DNA of 64,000 bases from Desulfuromonadales bacterium. Its GTDB lineage: Bacteria > Desulfobacterota > Desulfuromonadia > Geobacterales > Pseudopelobacteraceae. The stretch covers positions 1 to 64,000 of the forward strand of contig JAENWA010000092.1 in assembly GCA_016650295.1 (NCBI GenBank), written 5' to 3'. The position numbers and the translations under genes are program-made. The notes beneath the pieces are model-generated. The model was not told the DNA's origin. It searched no databases and saw only the letters and a program-made list of their open reading frames with translations. Shown piece after piece: positions 44,909-52,870 of the stretch. Position 1 is the stretch's first letter. Each line of letters starts with the position of its first letter.

Positions 44909-45316
44909 ATGGCTTATTTACAGTGGTCGGATACATTCAGTGTCAAGGTAAAGGAAATTGATGATCAACACAAAACTTTGATTGGAATGCTTAATACTTT
45001 ACATGACGCACACATTGCACAGAAAGGTCGTGAAGCGCAGAAGGAAATAATTGATTCCATGGTAAATTATGCAAAAACTCATTTTGAAACAGAAGAAAAG
45101 TATATGCAGAAATCCAACTATGCAGGTTATCACTCGCACAAGATTGAACACGATCAATTCACATTGAAAGCCCTTGATTTAAAACGTCGAGTGGAAGAAG
45201 TCGGATTTGTTTTCACAATTGAAATATTGGAGTTTCTCAAGAGCTGGCTGCAAAATCACATAATTGGAACTGACATGAAGTATTCAGGCCATTTCAATGA
45301 TTATGGTCTTTGTTAA
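44909..45316 (+). CDS. Bacteriohemerythrin
   Basis: 135-aa single-domain O2-binding di-iron protein. All seven expected ligands are present: His21, His58, Glu62, His77, His81, His117 and Asp122. The start at 44909 has AAAGGAGG 9 nt upstream; an ATG at 44900 sits on the Shine-Dalgarno. In microaerophiles and anaerobes such proteins bind or deliver oxygen. Codon use is AT-rich. The palindrome directly upstream may control its expression. Confidence 0.93.
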   Translation: MAYLQWSDTFSVKVKEIDDQHKTLIGMLNTLHDAHIAQKGREAQKEIIDSMVNYAKTHFETEEKYMQKSNYAGYHSHKIEHDQFTLKALDLKRRVEEVGFVFTIEILEFLKSWLQNHIIGTDMKYSGHFNDYGLC

Positions 45317-45626
45317 GAACCTAGGAAGAACATGGGGACAATTTCCATGCTCCAATTTTCTGACAACTGCCGTGAGTAGAGAAGTCCAACATGCACTTTG
45401 ACCTTGACCGGGCAAATAAACTGCCCGGCAGGTCAAGTGCAGGGCCGTTACAACAATAATTACTCTTACCAGTGCCCAGTTTTATACGCATAGGGGAGCA
45501 CTTGAATTGGAATGAATCTGGTTGAACATTGTTGGACTTTGGGCACACCGAAGGAAATTCTAACTGAGAGACTAAAGAACATAACACCTAACTTTTGCAG
45601 CACAATCAAACGTGGAGGATAGAAAA
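45317..45626. other. Intergenic stretch with a hairpin
   Basis: No gene seen. GCACTT…TTGACCGGGCA (45393-45414) and TGCCCGG…GGTCAAGTGC (45422-45440) form an interrupted inverted repeat that could be a terminator or a REP-like element. Confidence 0.5.
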
Positions 45627-45836
45627 ATGGCGATTGAATACGGCTATTGCTCGGGGTGTGGTTCCACAACGCAGGAAAAACAAAAGGAATGCGTATGGTG
45701 TGGTGCGAAAATGATCAGCGAATGCAACAATTGTAAATCTGGTTTTTCATCACCAGACTTTATAGATTGCCCAGCTTGTGGCACAAAAATTGACACGCCC
45801 GAAAAATCTCCTCATGTTGATATTACACAAAAATAG
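45627..45836 (+). CDS. Small double zinc-ribbon protein
   Basis: 69-aa protein with four CxxC pairs: CSGCG, CVWCG, CNNCK and CPACG, predicting two zinc ribbons. The ATG at 45627 has GGAGGAT 8 nt upstream. No known family beyond generic zinc ribbon. Possibly a nucleic-acid or protein-binding module. Low-GC accessory neighbourhood. Confidence 0.7.
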   Translation: MAIEYGYCSGCGSTTQEKQKECVWCGAKMISECNNCKSGFSSPDFIDCPACGTKIDTPEKSPHVDITQK

Positions 45837-45991
45837 TTCAAACAATAGACGATAAATGGAGAATACAAATTGTGTCAGGGCTATCCCTCTTGGAGTGTTG
45901 GTTTTTTATTTTAGGGGGACCCCTGACAGGACGCTGTTATCTATTTATCTTTTGAGTATGTAAGAATAACAATTAACAGCGCCCCCTTGTC

Positions 45992-46048
45992 CTGCCCCGT
46001 TTTGTGGACGGCAATGCAGTCGATGTAGAAATCGTGGATTATCACTGA
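45992..46048 (+). pseudogene. 3' remnant of higB toxin
   Basis: The last ~18 codons read LPRFVDGNAVDVEIVDYH-stop, the usual HigB ending (DVEIVDYH). The stop overlaps the higA start (TGATG). Upstream, the frame runs into repeat-like sequence (GCTGTTA…TAACAGC), so the toxin body has been lost. Confidence 0.75.
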
Positions 46049-46365
46049 TGAGAGAACAAATGATCCTAACTAATAAAATGCGCCCCATACATCCAGGAGA
46101 AATTTTGCGTGAGGAATTTCTGGTTCCACTAGGCATGAGTGCTCACGCGCTTGCGTTGGAACTTCGAGTTCCTGCTCCACGGATCAATAATATTGTGCGG
46201 GAGCGACGTGCCATTACACCTGATACGGCTCTCAGGCTTGCACGCTACTTCGGCACTACACCGCAATTCTGGATGAACCTGCAGATCAGTTATGATTTGA
46301 AATTTGCAGAGATAAAAAATGGACCGAAGATCGCAACTGAGGTTCACATGCGGCTCGCTGCTTGA
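46048..46365 (+). CDS. higA: HigA-family antitoxin / XRE regulator
   Basis: 105-aa HTH_XRE protein: MRPIHPGEILREEFLVPLGMSAHALALELRVPAPRIN is the HigA family start, followed by FGTTPQFWMNLQISYDL. It normally represses higBA and neutralises HigB. The ATG overlaps the toxin remnant's stop; a second ATG six codons in is possible. Only 18 codons of the toxin remain, so it is an orphan antitoxin. The C-terminus (EVHMRLAA) is complete. Confidence 0.85.
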   Translation: MREQMILTNKMRPIHPGEILREEFLVPLGMSAHALALELRVPAPRINNIVRERRAITPDTALRLARYFGTTPQFWMNLQISYDLKFAEIKNGPKIATEVHMRLAA

Positions 46366-46431
46366 AGTGCAGTCGAACAAACGGCGTCCGCTGAGAGGCC
46401 CGCTGCGCCTTGCACTGACACGATTGCATCG

Positions 46432-46455
46432 AAGGGCGACCAACCGGTCGCCCTT
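46432..46455 (+). terminator. Terminator after higA
   Basis: AAGGGCGACC-AACC-GGTCGCCCTT, a perfect 10-bp stem followed by TGTGTTTT. Confidence 0.85.
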
Positions 46456-46534
46456 TGTGTTTTGACGACTTGACTTAAATGATTATGCGGCATATAAATA
46501 AAAATAACTTTCGTTTACATGGCGGCCAGAGCTG

Positions 46535-46978
46535 ATGGAATCGGAACAGAGCGCAGCGATACTCAAACAATTGAAACTCAAGGTTACCCCCCGCCGGCAG
46601 GAAGTCATGAACTGCCTGGGGGGAGAAGAGTCTTATCTCTCCGCCGAGGAGGTCTGGAACCGCGTCAAGTCCAGGCTCGGCAGTATCGGCCTTCCCACGG
46701 TCTACCGCATCCTGGACGAGTTGGCCGAAGCCGGGGTGATCACCAGGATCTTCCAGTCCGACCGCAAGCAGTATTATTTCCTGTGTGCCAATCAGGGGCA
46801 TCACCACCACTTTGTCTGCGAATCATGCCGGCGGGTGGAGGATGTGGAACAGTGCGGTCTGGACGGTGTTTCCCGTGCTATCGCCCGACGCTCCGGCGGC
46901 CGGGTCACCTCGCACATCCTGCAAATCAACGGGGTCTGCGGCAGTTGCTGTCAGAATCCTGTGATGGAGGCAGCATGA
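46535..46978 (+). CDS. zur: Fur-family zinc regulator (Zur-like)
   Basis: 147-aa Fur-fold repressor. A winged helix (LKLKVTPRRQEVMNCL, GLPTVYRILDELAEAGVI) precedes the regulatory domain with GHHHHFVCESCRRVEDVEQC and a C-terminal CGSCC zinc site. Its position as first gene of znuACB points to zinc rather than iron sensing. It overlaps znuA by 4 bases. I see no clear Zur box in the short region upstream. Confidence 0.88.
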   Translation: MESEQSAAILKQLKLKVTPRRQEVMNCLGGEESYLSAEEVWNRVKSRLGSIGLPTVYRILDELAEAGVITRIFQSDRKQYYFLCANQGHHHHFVCESCRRVEDVEQCGLDGVSRAIARRSGGRVTSHILQINGVCGSCCQNPVMEAA

Positions 46979-47940
46979 AGCGCCGCGTTATCCTCATAGT
47001 TCTGACGGTGATTGCCATGACAGTTTTTGTTCTGGCCGGCTGCACCACCGAGAAAGCGAAACCATCCACGAAGCTGCAGGTGGTCACCACCCTGTTTCCG
47101 CTGTATGACTTTGCCCGCACTATCGGCGGGGAGCGGGCCGAGGTGACCATGCTGCTGCCGCCCGGCATGGAGCCGCACAGTTTCGAACCCAAGCCGAATG
47201 ATATCATCCGCGTCAGCAAGGCCGGACTGTTCATCTTTACCAACCGCTACATGGAGCCGTGGGCCGGGTCGATCCTCAAGGGGATCGAACGAAAGCAGTT
47301 GCAGGTGGTGGATGCCGGGCAGGGGATCGCCTATATGAAGGCCGCGGCCGAGGATGAGCATGACCACGATCATGGTGATCATCATGATGACAACCATGCC
47401 GGTGGTATGGACCCGCACATCTGGCTTGATTTCGGCAATGCGGCCCTGATGGCGGACAATATCCAGGCCGGTTTTGCAGCGGCTGATCCGGCCAATGCGA
47501 CCTATTACCGCGCCAACGCCGCCACGCTCAAGGTCCGGCTGACGGAGCTGGATCAACGTTACCGGGCCGGGCTGCAGGAGTGCGCCACCAGGACCTTTCT
47601 GCATGGCGGACACTTCACCTTCGGCTATCTGGCGCGCCGTTACGGTCTGGAATACCGTTCCCTGAGCGGCGTTTCCTCGGAATCGGAGCCTTCGGCCGCC
47701 CGCATGGCTGCCATGGTGCGTCAGATCAGGTCTTCAGGTGTGCAGTATCTGTTTGCGGAGGAGCTGCTGTCGCCGCGTCTGTCCGAGACCCTGGCGGGCG
47801 AGACCGGTGTGGCCGTCCTCAAGCTGCACGGTGCTCACAACCTGGGTCGGGATGATTTTCAGCAGGGCACCGGCTTTATCGGATTGATGGATCAAAACCT
47901 TGCCAATCTGCAGAAAGGGCTTGCATGTCGGGTGAAGTAG
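46975..47940 (+). CDS. znuA: Zinc ABC transporter substrate-binding lipoprotein ZnuA
   Basis: 321-aa cluster A-I metal-binding protein. Lipobox VLAGC is near residue 22. Metal ligands include His in PHSFEPKP and HIWLDFG, and HGGHFTFGYLARRYGL. The flexible His-rich loop (DEHDHDHGDHHDDNHAGG, ~125-142) is typical of zinc carriers. It overlaps znuC by 16 nt. Confidence 0.93.
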   Translation: MKRRVILIVLTVIAMTVFVLAGCTTEKAKPSTKLQVVTTLFPLYDFARTIGGERAEVTMLLPPGMEPHSFEPKPNDIIRVSKAGLFIFTNRYMEPWAGSILKGIERKQLQVVDAGQGIAYMKAAAEDEHDHDHGDHHDDNHAGGMDPHIWLDFGNAALMADNIQAGFAAADPANATYYRANAATLKVRLTELDQRYRAGLQECATRTFLHGGHFTFGYLARRYGLEYRSLSGVSSESEPSAARMAAMVRQIRSSGVQYLFAEELLSPRLSETLAGETGVAVLKLHGAHNLGRDDFQQGTGFIGLMDQNLANLQKGLACRVK

Positions 47941-48677
47941 TCAGGACGGAACAGCTGGGCTGCTGTTACCGGGAAGGGTGCGTGCTGGAGGATATCTCCT
48001 TTACGGTCAATGCTGGTGATTATGTGGGCATTGTTGGTCCCAACGGTTCCGGCAAGAGCACGCTGGTCCAGGCTTTGCTGGGTCTGGTGGCCATCAGTAG
48101 CGGCTCGGCCCGTTTGTTCGGCTCCCGCTGCGACGGTTTCAATCAGTGGGGGCGGGTCGGATATCTGCCCCAGAGCCTGCATCTTTTGAATCCGATCTTC
48201 CCGGCCACGGTTGCCGAAACCGTCGGTCTCGGCCTGCTGTCCCTCAAACGCTTTCCCCGGCGTATCACCCGCCAGGATCGCGAGAAAGTGGATGCGACGC
48301 TTGATACTCTGGGTATTTATGATATCAGGGCTAAACTGATAGGTGAACTGTCGGGGGGACAGCAGCAGCGGGTTCTGCTGGCACGGGCCATGGTAAACGA
48401 CCCGGAACTGCTGATCCTGGACGAACCAACCGCAGCTCTGGACCCTGAAACGCGGGAGCGCTTCTATCGCATGATCGCCGAAATCAATCGCTCGCGCGGT
48501 GTGACGGTCCTGCTGGTGACCCATGACACGGGTGTTATCGGCCAGCACGCCACCCGGATGCTGTATCTGGACAAGCGCATGCTCTTCTTCGGCAGCTTCG
48601 ACGACTTCTGCCATTCACCGGAGATGTCGGCCCTGTTCGGCGAACACTCCCAACACCTGATGTGTCACCGGCATTGA
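47925..48677 (+). CDS. znuC: Zinc ABC transporter ATP-binding protein ZnuC
   Basis: 250-aa ABC ATPase. Walker A GPNGSGKST, signature ELSGGQQQRVLLARAM, Walker B LLILDEPTAALD and switch His VTHDTG are present. It powers ZnuB. The start lies inside the end of znuA. Confidence 0.94.
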   Translation: MSGEVVRTEQLGCCYREGCVLEDISFTVNAGDYVGIVGPNGSGKSTLVQALLGLVAISSGSARLFGSRCDGFNQWGRVGYLPQSLHLLNPIFPATVAETVGLGLLSLKRFPRRITRQDREKVDATLDTLGIYDIRAKLIGELSGGQQQRVLLARAMVNDPELLILDEPTAALDPETRERFYRMIAEINRSRGVTVLLVTHDTGVIGQHATRMLYLDKRMLFFGSFDDFCHSPEMSALFGEHSQHLMCHRH

Positions 48678-48679
48678 CC

Positions 48680-49513
48680 ATGGATATACTGGAAATCCTT
48701 TCATACGGTTTCATCCAGCGCGCCCTGTTGGCCGGGGTCCTGATTGCCGTGCTCTGCTCGGTGCTGGGGGTTTTCCTGGTGCTGCGCCGGCTGTCGCTGA
48801 TCGGTGACGGCCTGGCTCACGTTACCTTCGGCAGTACCGCTATCGCCCTGGCCTTCAAGATTTATTCGGCGGCCTCACTGCTGGTGTCGCTGCCGGTGGT
48901 GCTGCTGGCGTCGCTCGGAATCCTGCGGCTGACGGAAAAGGCCCGTTTGAGCGGCGATGCTGCCATCGGCATCGTATCGGCGGTGGGGATTGCAGCCGGT
49001 ATCATCCTGGCCAGCGTGGGCGGAGGCTACAACGTTGATCTGCTCAGTTACCTGTTCGGCAACATCCTCTCCATAACTCGCGAAGAGGTCCTGATCGCCG
49101 CCGGTCTGTTCTGCGTGGTAATGCTGCTTTTGGGGCTGTTTTTCAACGACCTGCTGGCGATTACCTTCAATGAGGAACTGGCCCGGGTTTCCGGTGTCCA
49201 GACCCGGCTGATCAGCTCCGTGCTGGTGATGCTGACGGCTCTGTCGGTGGTGCTGGCCATGAAGCTGGTGGGGATCATGCTGATCTCCTCCCTGCTGATC
49301 CTGCCGGCCGTTTCCGCGCTTCAGCTGGCCCGCAGCTTCAAGGCCTGCATCGGACTGGCGGCTTTACAGGGCTGCTGCTCGGTGGTAGCCGGCATCTTCG
49401 TATCATTCATCACCAACCTTCCCACCAGTGCTATGATCGTGCTGATCAACCTGTTGTTCTTCGGCTGCGCCTGCAGCCTGCGCCGCCTGCTCACCCCGGG
49501 AAACAGCAATTGA
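48680..49513 (+). CDS. znuB: Zinc ABC transporter permease ZnuB
   Basis: 277-aa ABC-3 family permease with eight or nine helices. FLVLRRLSLIGDGLAHVTFG, and NDLLAITFNEELARVSGV with MKLVGIMLISSLLILPAVSA, are family hallmarks. The ATG at 48680 is preferred to the GTG at 48662. It ends the zinc operon; a structured inverted repeat follows. Confidence 0.94.
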   Translation: MDILEILSYGFIQRALLAGVLIAVLCSVLGVFLVLRRLSLIGDGLAHVTFGSTAIALAFKIYSAASLLVSLPVVLLASLGILRLTEKARLSGDAAIGIVSAVGIAAGIILASVGGGYNVDLLSYLFGNILSITREEVLIAAGLFCVVMLLLGLFFNDLLAITFNEELARVSGVQTRLISSVLVMLTALSVVLAMKLVGIMLISSLLILPAVSALQLARSFKACIGLAALQGCCSVVAGIFVSFITNLPTSAMIVLINLLFFGCACSLRRLLTPGNSN

Positions 49514-49515
49514 GG

Positions 49516-49593
49516 TGTCAGGCATTTCACTCTGTAGACCGGGGTTTGACCCAAAGCGGGCCTAAACAAAAACCTCGGAGGTCTTGCCTGACA
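49516..49593. repeat. Structured inverted repeat after znuB
   Basis: TGTCAGGCA (49516-49524) pairs with TGCCTGACA (49585-49593). Inside, AGACC…GGGGTTT pairs imperfectly with AAACCTCGG…GGTCT. It may act as a terminator or be a REP-like repeat. Confidence 0.6.
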
Positions 49594-49682
49594 ATTACGA
49601 AATAGACGTGATATGAGGTTTTAGTCGCGGTGAACACAACGAAAAACTGCAGAATAAACTCAAGCCACAGGGAAGATTGCTC

Positions 49683-50261
49683 TTGATTCGAAACATTTCG
49701 CACATTGTCGCCTTGATAACACTAGCCTGCCTGCTGAACTGCCTGCCGTCGCCGGTCCCGGCGGTGGAGGTACTCCCGCTGACGGAGAACGCAGCTGTCA
49801 CTTCCTCTCGGCGCTATTACATCGAAGTCAGTATTGAACACGAACTGCTGACGCTCTATGAACGGGGCGACGCGGATAAACTGGTCAAGCTCAAGGAATA
49901 TCCGGTCGGCACTGCGGTGCGCGGCCTGAAAACCTACCCGGTCGGCACCGGCACGGTGACGGCCATCAGCTTCAAGCCCTGGTGGTATCCTACCCCCTAC
50001 TCCCGCTCGGTGTTCCGCGAGCGCGGCATCGAACTCCCCACGGCGGTCCCTCCCGGCCATCCCCTCAACTACATGGGGCCGTTCAAAATCTCACTTTCCC
50101 ACAGAACTAAAAAAGGGGCCATCTACCGTATCCACGGCAACAACAACCCGCAACGGGTCGGCAAGCGTGTAACGGGCGGCTGCTTCGTCATGGAAAACGA
50201 GGGTGGCCTGGAACTGGCACGAACGATCCCGGTCGGGACCGAGGTGAATATTCTGCCGTAG
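49683..50261 (+). CDS. L,D-transpeptidase (YkuD) family protein
   Basis: 192-aa exported protein. The signal sequence is HIVALITLACLLNCLPSPVPA. The YkuD catalytic region is IYRIHGNNNPQRVGK…TGGCFVM, with His of HGNNN and Cys of GGC as the active-site pair. It cross-links peptidoglycan or attaches lipoproteins. TTG codons at 49677 and 49683 follow GGAAG; no ATG fits. Confidence 0.85.
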   Translation: MIRNISHIVALITLACLLNCLPSPVPAVEVLPLTENAAVTSSRRYYIEVSIEHELLTLYERGDADKLVKLKEYPVGTAVRGLKTYPVGTGTVTAISFKPWWYPTPYSRSVFRERGIELPTAVPPGHPLNYMGPFKISLSHRTKKGAIYRIHGNNNPQRVGKRVTGGCFVMENEGGLELARTIPVGTEVNILP

Positions 50262-50363
50262 ATTAGGAGTAATCAGATATGAATTTTTATTGCGTCGTTG
50301 CCTGAACAGTTTTTTCAGGATTAGATTGGTACAATTCGAGCAATCCACGTAAACTGCGGGCAT

Positions 50364-50397
50364 AAAAAAGGGCCTGCACATGGGCAGGCCCTTTTTG
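50364..50397. terminator. Bidirectional terminator
   Basis: AAAAAGGGCCTGC-(ACATG)-GGCAGGCCCTTTTT lies between the convergent transpeptidase gene and the minus-strand small-gene cluster. Confidence 0.9.
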
Positions 50398-50419
50398 TGC
50401 TGCTATTCATAATGCCTGT

Positions 50420-50575
50420 TTAATGATCCGGTTCCATAAATACCGGGACACATACGTTGGATTTGCTATGGGCCTTCGCACCACATCTTTCGCAGGCAAA
50501 CCTCGACTCCTGAGAAAGTTTATCCAGCTTATGCGAATCACTGACGGCACATACTTTTAACGATTCGCTTTTCAT
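50420..50575 (-). CDS. 51-aa cysteine-containing small protein
   Basis: ATG at 50575 with AGGGGGT 8 nt upstream opens a 51-residue frame. FACERCGAKAHSKSNVCVP carries CxxC and a further His/Cys, resembling a zinc knuckle. It lies directly before the terminator, downstream of two small genes on the same strand, likely one transcript. No family recognised. Confidence 0.6.
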   Translation of the reverse strand: MKSESLKVCAVSDSHKLDKLSQESRFACERCGAKAHSKSNVCVPVFMEPDH

Positions 50576-50643
50576 TGATCTAACCCCCTTTCGGGAAACT
50601 TCCGTCTATCCTGCACATCTCACGTAGTGCCGGAACATTCAGG

Positions 50644-50850
50644 TCAAATCGGTTCAGAGAATGTTTCCGCACACTCATCACGGCTCCAGGAATCCAGTTC
50701 CCCGTTTGTAAGCCTGACCTGAACGGTTTTTCCGGCCTGGGTACACCCGAATGAGTACCCCAGCTGTCCATTTTTCATATTGCGTAGCGGAACACTCTCT
50801 TCCCGCTGTTCCGTACGGTAACATACCTTGTCATAACTTGTGTCTGTCAT
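50644..50850 (-). CDS. 68-aa hypothetical protein
   Basis: Soluble small protein with KNGQLGYSFGCTQAGKTVQVRLTNGE, an apparent small beta-barrel pattern, ending with acidic residues. The ATG at 50850 has AAGGAG ~11 nt upstream. No family I can name. It lies 23 nt after the ferritin-like gene. Confidence 0.6.
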   Translation of the reverse strand: MTDTSYDKVCYRTEQREESVPLRNMKNGQLGYSFGCTQAGKTVQVRLTNGELDSWSRDECAETFSEPI

Positions 50851-50873
50851 GATGACATTCTCCTTCCTGCTGG

Positions 50874-51362
50874 TTAGAGGCTTTTCAGATTGCTGAATTC
50901 GCCCCACTCCAGATATGTTCTGGGCTCTTCCACAAAGAAATAGATGTTTTCAAGCATGGTCAGATGTTCACGTTCTTTGTCTGCCTGCAGCCGGCAGATT
51001 TTTTGCAACTCTTCACTTTCCGCCTGTTTGCCCAACTGATCGAAGAACTCGATCGTTTCCTCTTCTTCCTGTACCACCTGCCGGTAAGCATCCGGATCAT
51101 TACGCAGGGCCTCTGCCAGATGACGCGGATCAATATGCGGACTGTACACGCATACACTTTCATCAAGCTTGCCAACATCCTGAATATTCAATGTATTCAT
51201 CCTGTTTTCAACCACGGTCAGATTTTCAATATGCTCACCTTCTGCAGCCGCCAGCAATGAAAACAACTGCTTCAACTCATTGTTGGTTACAGCTTCTGCA
51301 AGTCGCTCATAATGTGCACGCGTCTCCTTTTTCATCTTGATGGTGCATTCGAGGATGTTCAT
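50874..51362 (-). CDS. Rubrerythrin/ferritin-like di-iron protein
   Basis: 162-aa four-helix protein. Carboxylate/histidine motifs recur: HYERLAEAV, AAEGEHIENL, EEEETIEFFDQL and DKEREHLTML, the ExxH pattern of ferritin-like di-iron sites. No rubredoxin domain. Probably handles peroxide or iron. AAAGGAGA precedes the ATG. It leads a cluster of small stress-type genes. Confidence 0.8.
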   Translation of the reverse strand: MNILECTIKMKKETRAHYERLAEAVTNNELKQLFSLLAAAEGEHIENLTVVENRMNTLNIQDVGKLDESVCVYSPHIDPRHLAEALRNDPDAYRQVVQEEEETIEFFDQLGKQAESEELQKICRLQADKEREHLTMLENIYFFVEEPRTYLEWGEFSNLKSL

Positions 51363-51559
51363 TGTGCTCTCCTTTCACGGTCTGACAAAGTTCCTCAGAC
51401 TCTTTTGCAACATTTCCCTATTCGAATGATAACACTATCGAAATTATTTCACAATAATTCTTGACTTATTTACTAGGGCAATCCGCCATGACCAACTGCT
51501 TTTGGTAGTCAAGAATCGGGAAACATTATTTCGTCCAGATCTGGTTAATCTCCTTGTTC

Positions 51560-51745
51560 TTATGGATAGGCCCGGATGACCATTGCCAGCTTGATGGCAT
51601 CGGTGGAGAGATAGGCGCTGGTGGTAATCATGATCGATTCTACCTTGCGCGGCGACACCTCGGACACCTTGTCTTCGTTCTTGATGACAAAGCATTCGCC
51701 GCTTTTTTTCAGATATGCGCCGTAAGTGTTGATGACGAGTTGCAT
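51560..51745 (-). pseudogene. cas1: cas1 5' fragment
   Basis: The 61-residue frame starts MQLVINTYGAYLKKSGECFV and continues VSPRKVESIMITTSAYLSTDAIKLA, the N-terminal beta-domain of Cas1. Directly after that point homology ends (MVIRAYP-stop). The catalytic alpha-domain, with the Glu/His/Asp metal site, is absent. AGGAGA still sits before the ATG. No cas2 or repeat array is seen downstream. Confidence 0.8.
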
Positions 51746-51772
51746 GGTCTATTTCTCCTGACATTTTAGTCG

Positions 51773-51807
51773 TTGACAATTGTCATACAAACGTCATACT
51801 CTTAGCC
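51773..51807 (+). promoter_or_regulatory. Promoter/operator of the PIN-UPF0175 pair, probably leaderless
   Basis: TTGACA (51773-51778), a 16-nt spacer and CATACT (51795-51800) place the start of transcription at about the toxin ATG (51808). The palindrome TGACAATTGTCA (51774-51785) overlaps -35, and TCATAC occurs twice. No Shine-Dalgarno precedes the ATG. Confidence 0.5.
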
Positions 51808-52305
51808 ATGGTCATTTTCGATGCTTCTACTCTGATTCTGCTGGCGCGTTGTGGGCTGCTTGACTGCTTCATCAGCCGTACAAAACGTCAGATTGTGATT
51901 CCCCTTGCTGTACGGGATGAAACCTTGCAGCCAGGCAAGGAAGAAACACCGTTCATTGAAAAACTGCTTGAACAACGAACCATCATCACGGAACAGGTCG
52001 GCGACGAAGCTGCCATACAAAAGCTGATGAAAGATTTCGCCATTGACCGGGGTGAAACCGAGGCCATATTTTTGGCACATTGCGCAGGAAACGCTATCGT
52101 TGCCACCGATGACCGCAATGCCATCCGAGCCTGTCGCATGTTGGGCCTGGGGTATATCACCGCTCTTTCGATTGTGATCTCACTTTGTGAACATGGTGCG
52201 CTATCCCAATCGGAAGCGATGCTCAAACTCGAACAGTTGCAGCGAATCGGTCGCTACAGCAAACGCATCATGAAAGATGCCATAGCGACACTGAAAGGAA
52301 TTTAA
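51808..52305 (+). CDS. PIN-like toxin (DUF3368-type)
   Basis: 165-aa PIN-fold ribonuclease. Acidic residues are at MVIFDASTLILLAR (first Asp), DRGETEAIFLA (Glu) and IVATDDRNAIRACRMLG (Asp-Asp), followed by the DUF3368-like GYITALSI. It ends 1 nt before the antitoxin start, so the pair is co-translated. The toxin comes first. It is inserted in the remains of a CRISPR-Cas locus. Confidence 0.82.
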   Translation: MVIFDASTLILLARCGLLDCFISRTKRQIVIPLAVRDETLQPGKEETPFIEKLLEQRTIITEQVGDEAAIQKLMKDFAIDRGETEAIFLAHCAGNAIVATDDRNAIRACRMLGLGYITALSIVISLCEHGALSQSEAMLKLEQLQRIGRYSKRIMKDAIATLKGI

Positions 52306-52306
52306 C

Positions 52307-52606
52307 ATGGCAACAAAAACATTAAGCATAAGGATCGATGAAGACGATTATCGTTTTCTGGCAGCCATGGCCGAGGAAGAAAAAGAGGACGTCTCCAAAG
52401 CCGTCCGTGAACTGGTCGAACTTGGCAGACTGCACCTTGCCATGGATAAATACCGTTCATCCGAGGCGTCTCTTGAAAAATCGGCCCGCATAGCAGGTGT
52501 GTCCGTCTCCCGCATGATGGATCTGCTCCGTGATTTCGGCATAGAAGCCAATCTGGAACTGGAGGACTACCGCGCCAGCCTTAACACCGCTAGATCCCTG
52601 TTTTAG
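52307..52606 (+). CDS. UPF0175-family antitoxin
   Basis: 99-aa protein. The N-terminal ATKTLSIRIDEDDYRFLAAMAEEEKEDVSKAVRELVELG is a ribbon-helix-helix; RSSEASLEKSARIAGVSVSRMMDLLRDFGI is the UPF0175 core. It probably binds the PIN toxin and represses the promoter at 51773. AGGAAT precedes the ATG. Confidence 0.82.
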   Translation: MATKTLSIRIDEDDYRFLAAMAEEEKEDVSKAVRELVELGRLHLAMDKYRSSEASLEKSARIAGVSVSRMMDLLRDFGIEANLELEDYRASLNTARSLF

Positions 52607-52662
52607 TAAGTTACAAATTGTTTCTGCAATTTTCGGGCAGAAAACAATTTCGATAACTTACT
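52605..52662. terminator. Long hairpin after the toxin-antitoxin pair
   Basis: AGTAAGTTA pairs with TAACTTACT, AAATTGTTT with AAACAATTT, and CTGC with GCAG, around a short loop. It starts in the last codon of the antitoxin gene and reaches 20 nt from the cas6 relic. It may be a terminator or the edge of an inserted unit. Confidence 0.6.
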
Positions 52663-52681
52663 TATCCTGTTTATCAGGGCT

Positions 52682-52870
52682 AAGCGACTGAAACATTCTC
52701 CATCAGTCCAAATCCCTTTGACACCATCTTACCCACGCCGACAAAGGCCGGTATGCGGAAGTTGGTGACGAATTCAGCGTGGAAGCCGAGCATGGGCGTT
52801 TGTCCGGCTTTCAACCGAATCCGAATTATCCGGGTAAAACTCTGTGTCGGAAGTGGTATAGACAGGATCG
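52682..52870 (-). pseudogene. cas6: cas6 3' fragment
   Basis: Minus strand, one frame: FTRIIRIRLKAGQTPMLGF then HAEFVTNFRIPAFVGVGKMV and SKGFGLMENVSVA-stop. VGVGKMVSKGFG is the G-rich GhG-x5-GhG loop of Cas6 repeat-processing endonucleases. An in-frame stop near 52870 and no homology before it mark it as a truncated remnant. Confidence 0.7.

Noticed and set aside
49514-49600. attC site after znuB
   Set aside because: It is hairpin-forming but has no GTTRRRY core at its ends; better seen as a REP-like repeat or terminator.
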